Positions 13,066 to 13,133 of a DNA stretch of 13,133 bases are shown here, in pieces. The stretch comes from Lachnospiraceae bacterium (GTDB lineage: Bacteria > Bacillota_A > Clostridia > Lachnospirales > Lachnospiraceae): NCBI GenBank assembly GCA_017464045.1, contig JAFUEG010000330.1:1-13133 (forward strand), given 5' to 3'. How positions within the stretch are numbered: the stretch's first letter is position 1; every line of letters starts with the position of its first letter. Made by a program: the position numbers and the translations under genes. The notes beneath the pieces were generated by a model. The model saw only the letters and a program-made list of their open reading frames with translations. It did not search any database and had not been told where the DNA came from.

Positions 13066-13133
13066 TAAAATAAGGAGAAGAAATTTGTTAAATCAAATTT
13101 CTTCTCCTTATTTTATGTCGGTGCCTTGAACCC
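13043..13133. repeat. Inverted repeat spanning the tRNA-Leu 3' end and a degraded antisense copy of it
   Basis: The segment 13094-13123, read on the minus strand, matches 13058-13087 in 29 of 30 positions, so the tRNA acceptor strand CACCGGCA is mirrored as CACCGACA. After a length difference (6 nt on the tRNA side, 1 nt on the other), 13125-13133 again mirrors the T-arm segment gggttcaag at 13043-13051. The minus-strand copy lacks the 3' strand of the T stem, so it cannot be an intact tRNA as far as seen. The window ends inside the repeat, so its true limit is unknown. Confidence 0.8.
13066..13116 (+). terminator. Long hairpin terminator after tRNA-Leu
   Basis: Arms 13066-13087 and 13094-13115 are perfectly complementary over 22 bp around the loop TTAAAT. 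The core GGAGAAG/CTTCTCC is GC-containing and is followed by TTATTTTA on the plus strand. The mirror A-run lets it work in both directions. The symmetry continues outward into the tRNA acceptor arm (see the inverted-repeat entry). Confidence 0.82.

Noticed and set aside
13094..13133. A second, functional tRNA on the minus strand
   Set aside because: The visible 3' part has a T loop directly followed by the acceptor strand with no pairing T stem; the rest lies outside the window, so I record it as a degraded copy only.
1..13133. CRISPR array, defence cassette, transposase or phage module
   Set aside because: No regularly spaced repeats, no transposase, integrase or nuclease-toxin motifs and no compositional break were seen; nearly all coding space is assigned to conserved cellular genes.

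Overview
This is an AT-rich chromosomal segment from a Gram-positive bacterium, most likely a Lachnospiraceae-type clostridium. The evidence is gene content and protein style: ruvAB followed by a ZapA-like protein, a long U32 protein, a SEDS protein and a class B PBP; a class B sortase; a secreted transglutaminase-like protein; strong AGGAGG-type ribosome binding sites; and a tRNA without an encoded CCA end. Taxonomy is inferred from these features alone. Most of the window is housekeeping DNA; I found no defence system, CRISPR array, IS element or phage genes.

Layout. (1) Positions 1-1731 carry two tandem genes for secreted proteins that share a roughly 100-residue module. The first is cut by the window edge. 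The second adds a signal peptide, an N-terminal beta-rich region and a C-terminal transglutaminase-like domain with a visible Cys/His/Asp triad. (2) A bidirectional terminator separates them from a convergent minus-strand gene (2861-1788) for a YprB-type RNase H-fold exonuclease. (3) From a promoter at about 3007-3035 runs a DivIVA-like gene, then after a weak hairpin ruvA, ruvB, a ZapA-like gene, a U32 peptidase-family gene (probably an RNA-hydroxylation enzyme), a SEDS glycosyltransferase and a class B PBP. Junctions from zapA onward are extremely tight: a 1-nt overlap, a 1-nt gap and a 77-nt overlap. (4) An 80-nt near-perfect palindrome closes that operon. (5) A Nudix hydrolase gene with its own extended -10 promoter and a clean terminator follows, then a class B sortase gene. 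(6) A tRNA-Leu(CAA) gene with a consensus promoter ends the window. Its 3' end lies in a long inverted repeat whose far arm is a degraded antisense copy of the tRNA 3' end.

How the genes fit together. The operon joins Holliday-junction processing (RuvAB), division and polarity scaffolds (DivIVA-like, ZapA-like) and a septal or elongation peptidoglycan synthase (SEDS plus bPBP). The sortase and the transglutaminase-like proteins act at the cell surface, but no sorting-signal substrate is visible here. The least explained items are the shared secreted module, the SEDS N-terminal extension, the 77-nt SEDS/PBP overlap, and the two long palindromes.
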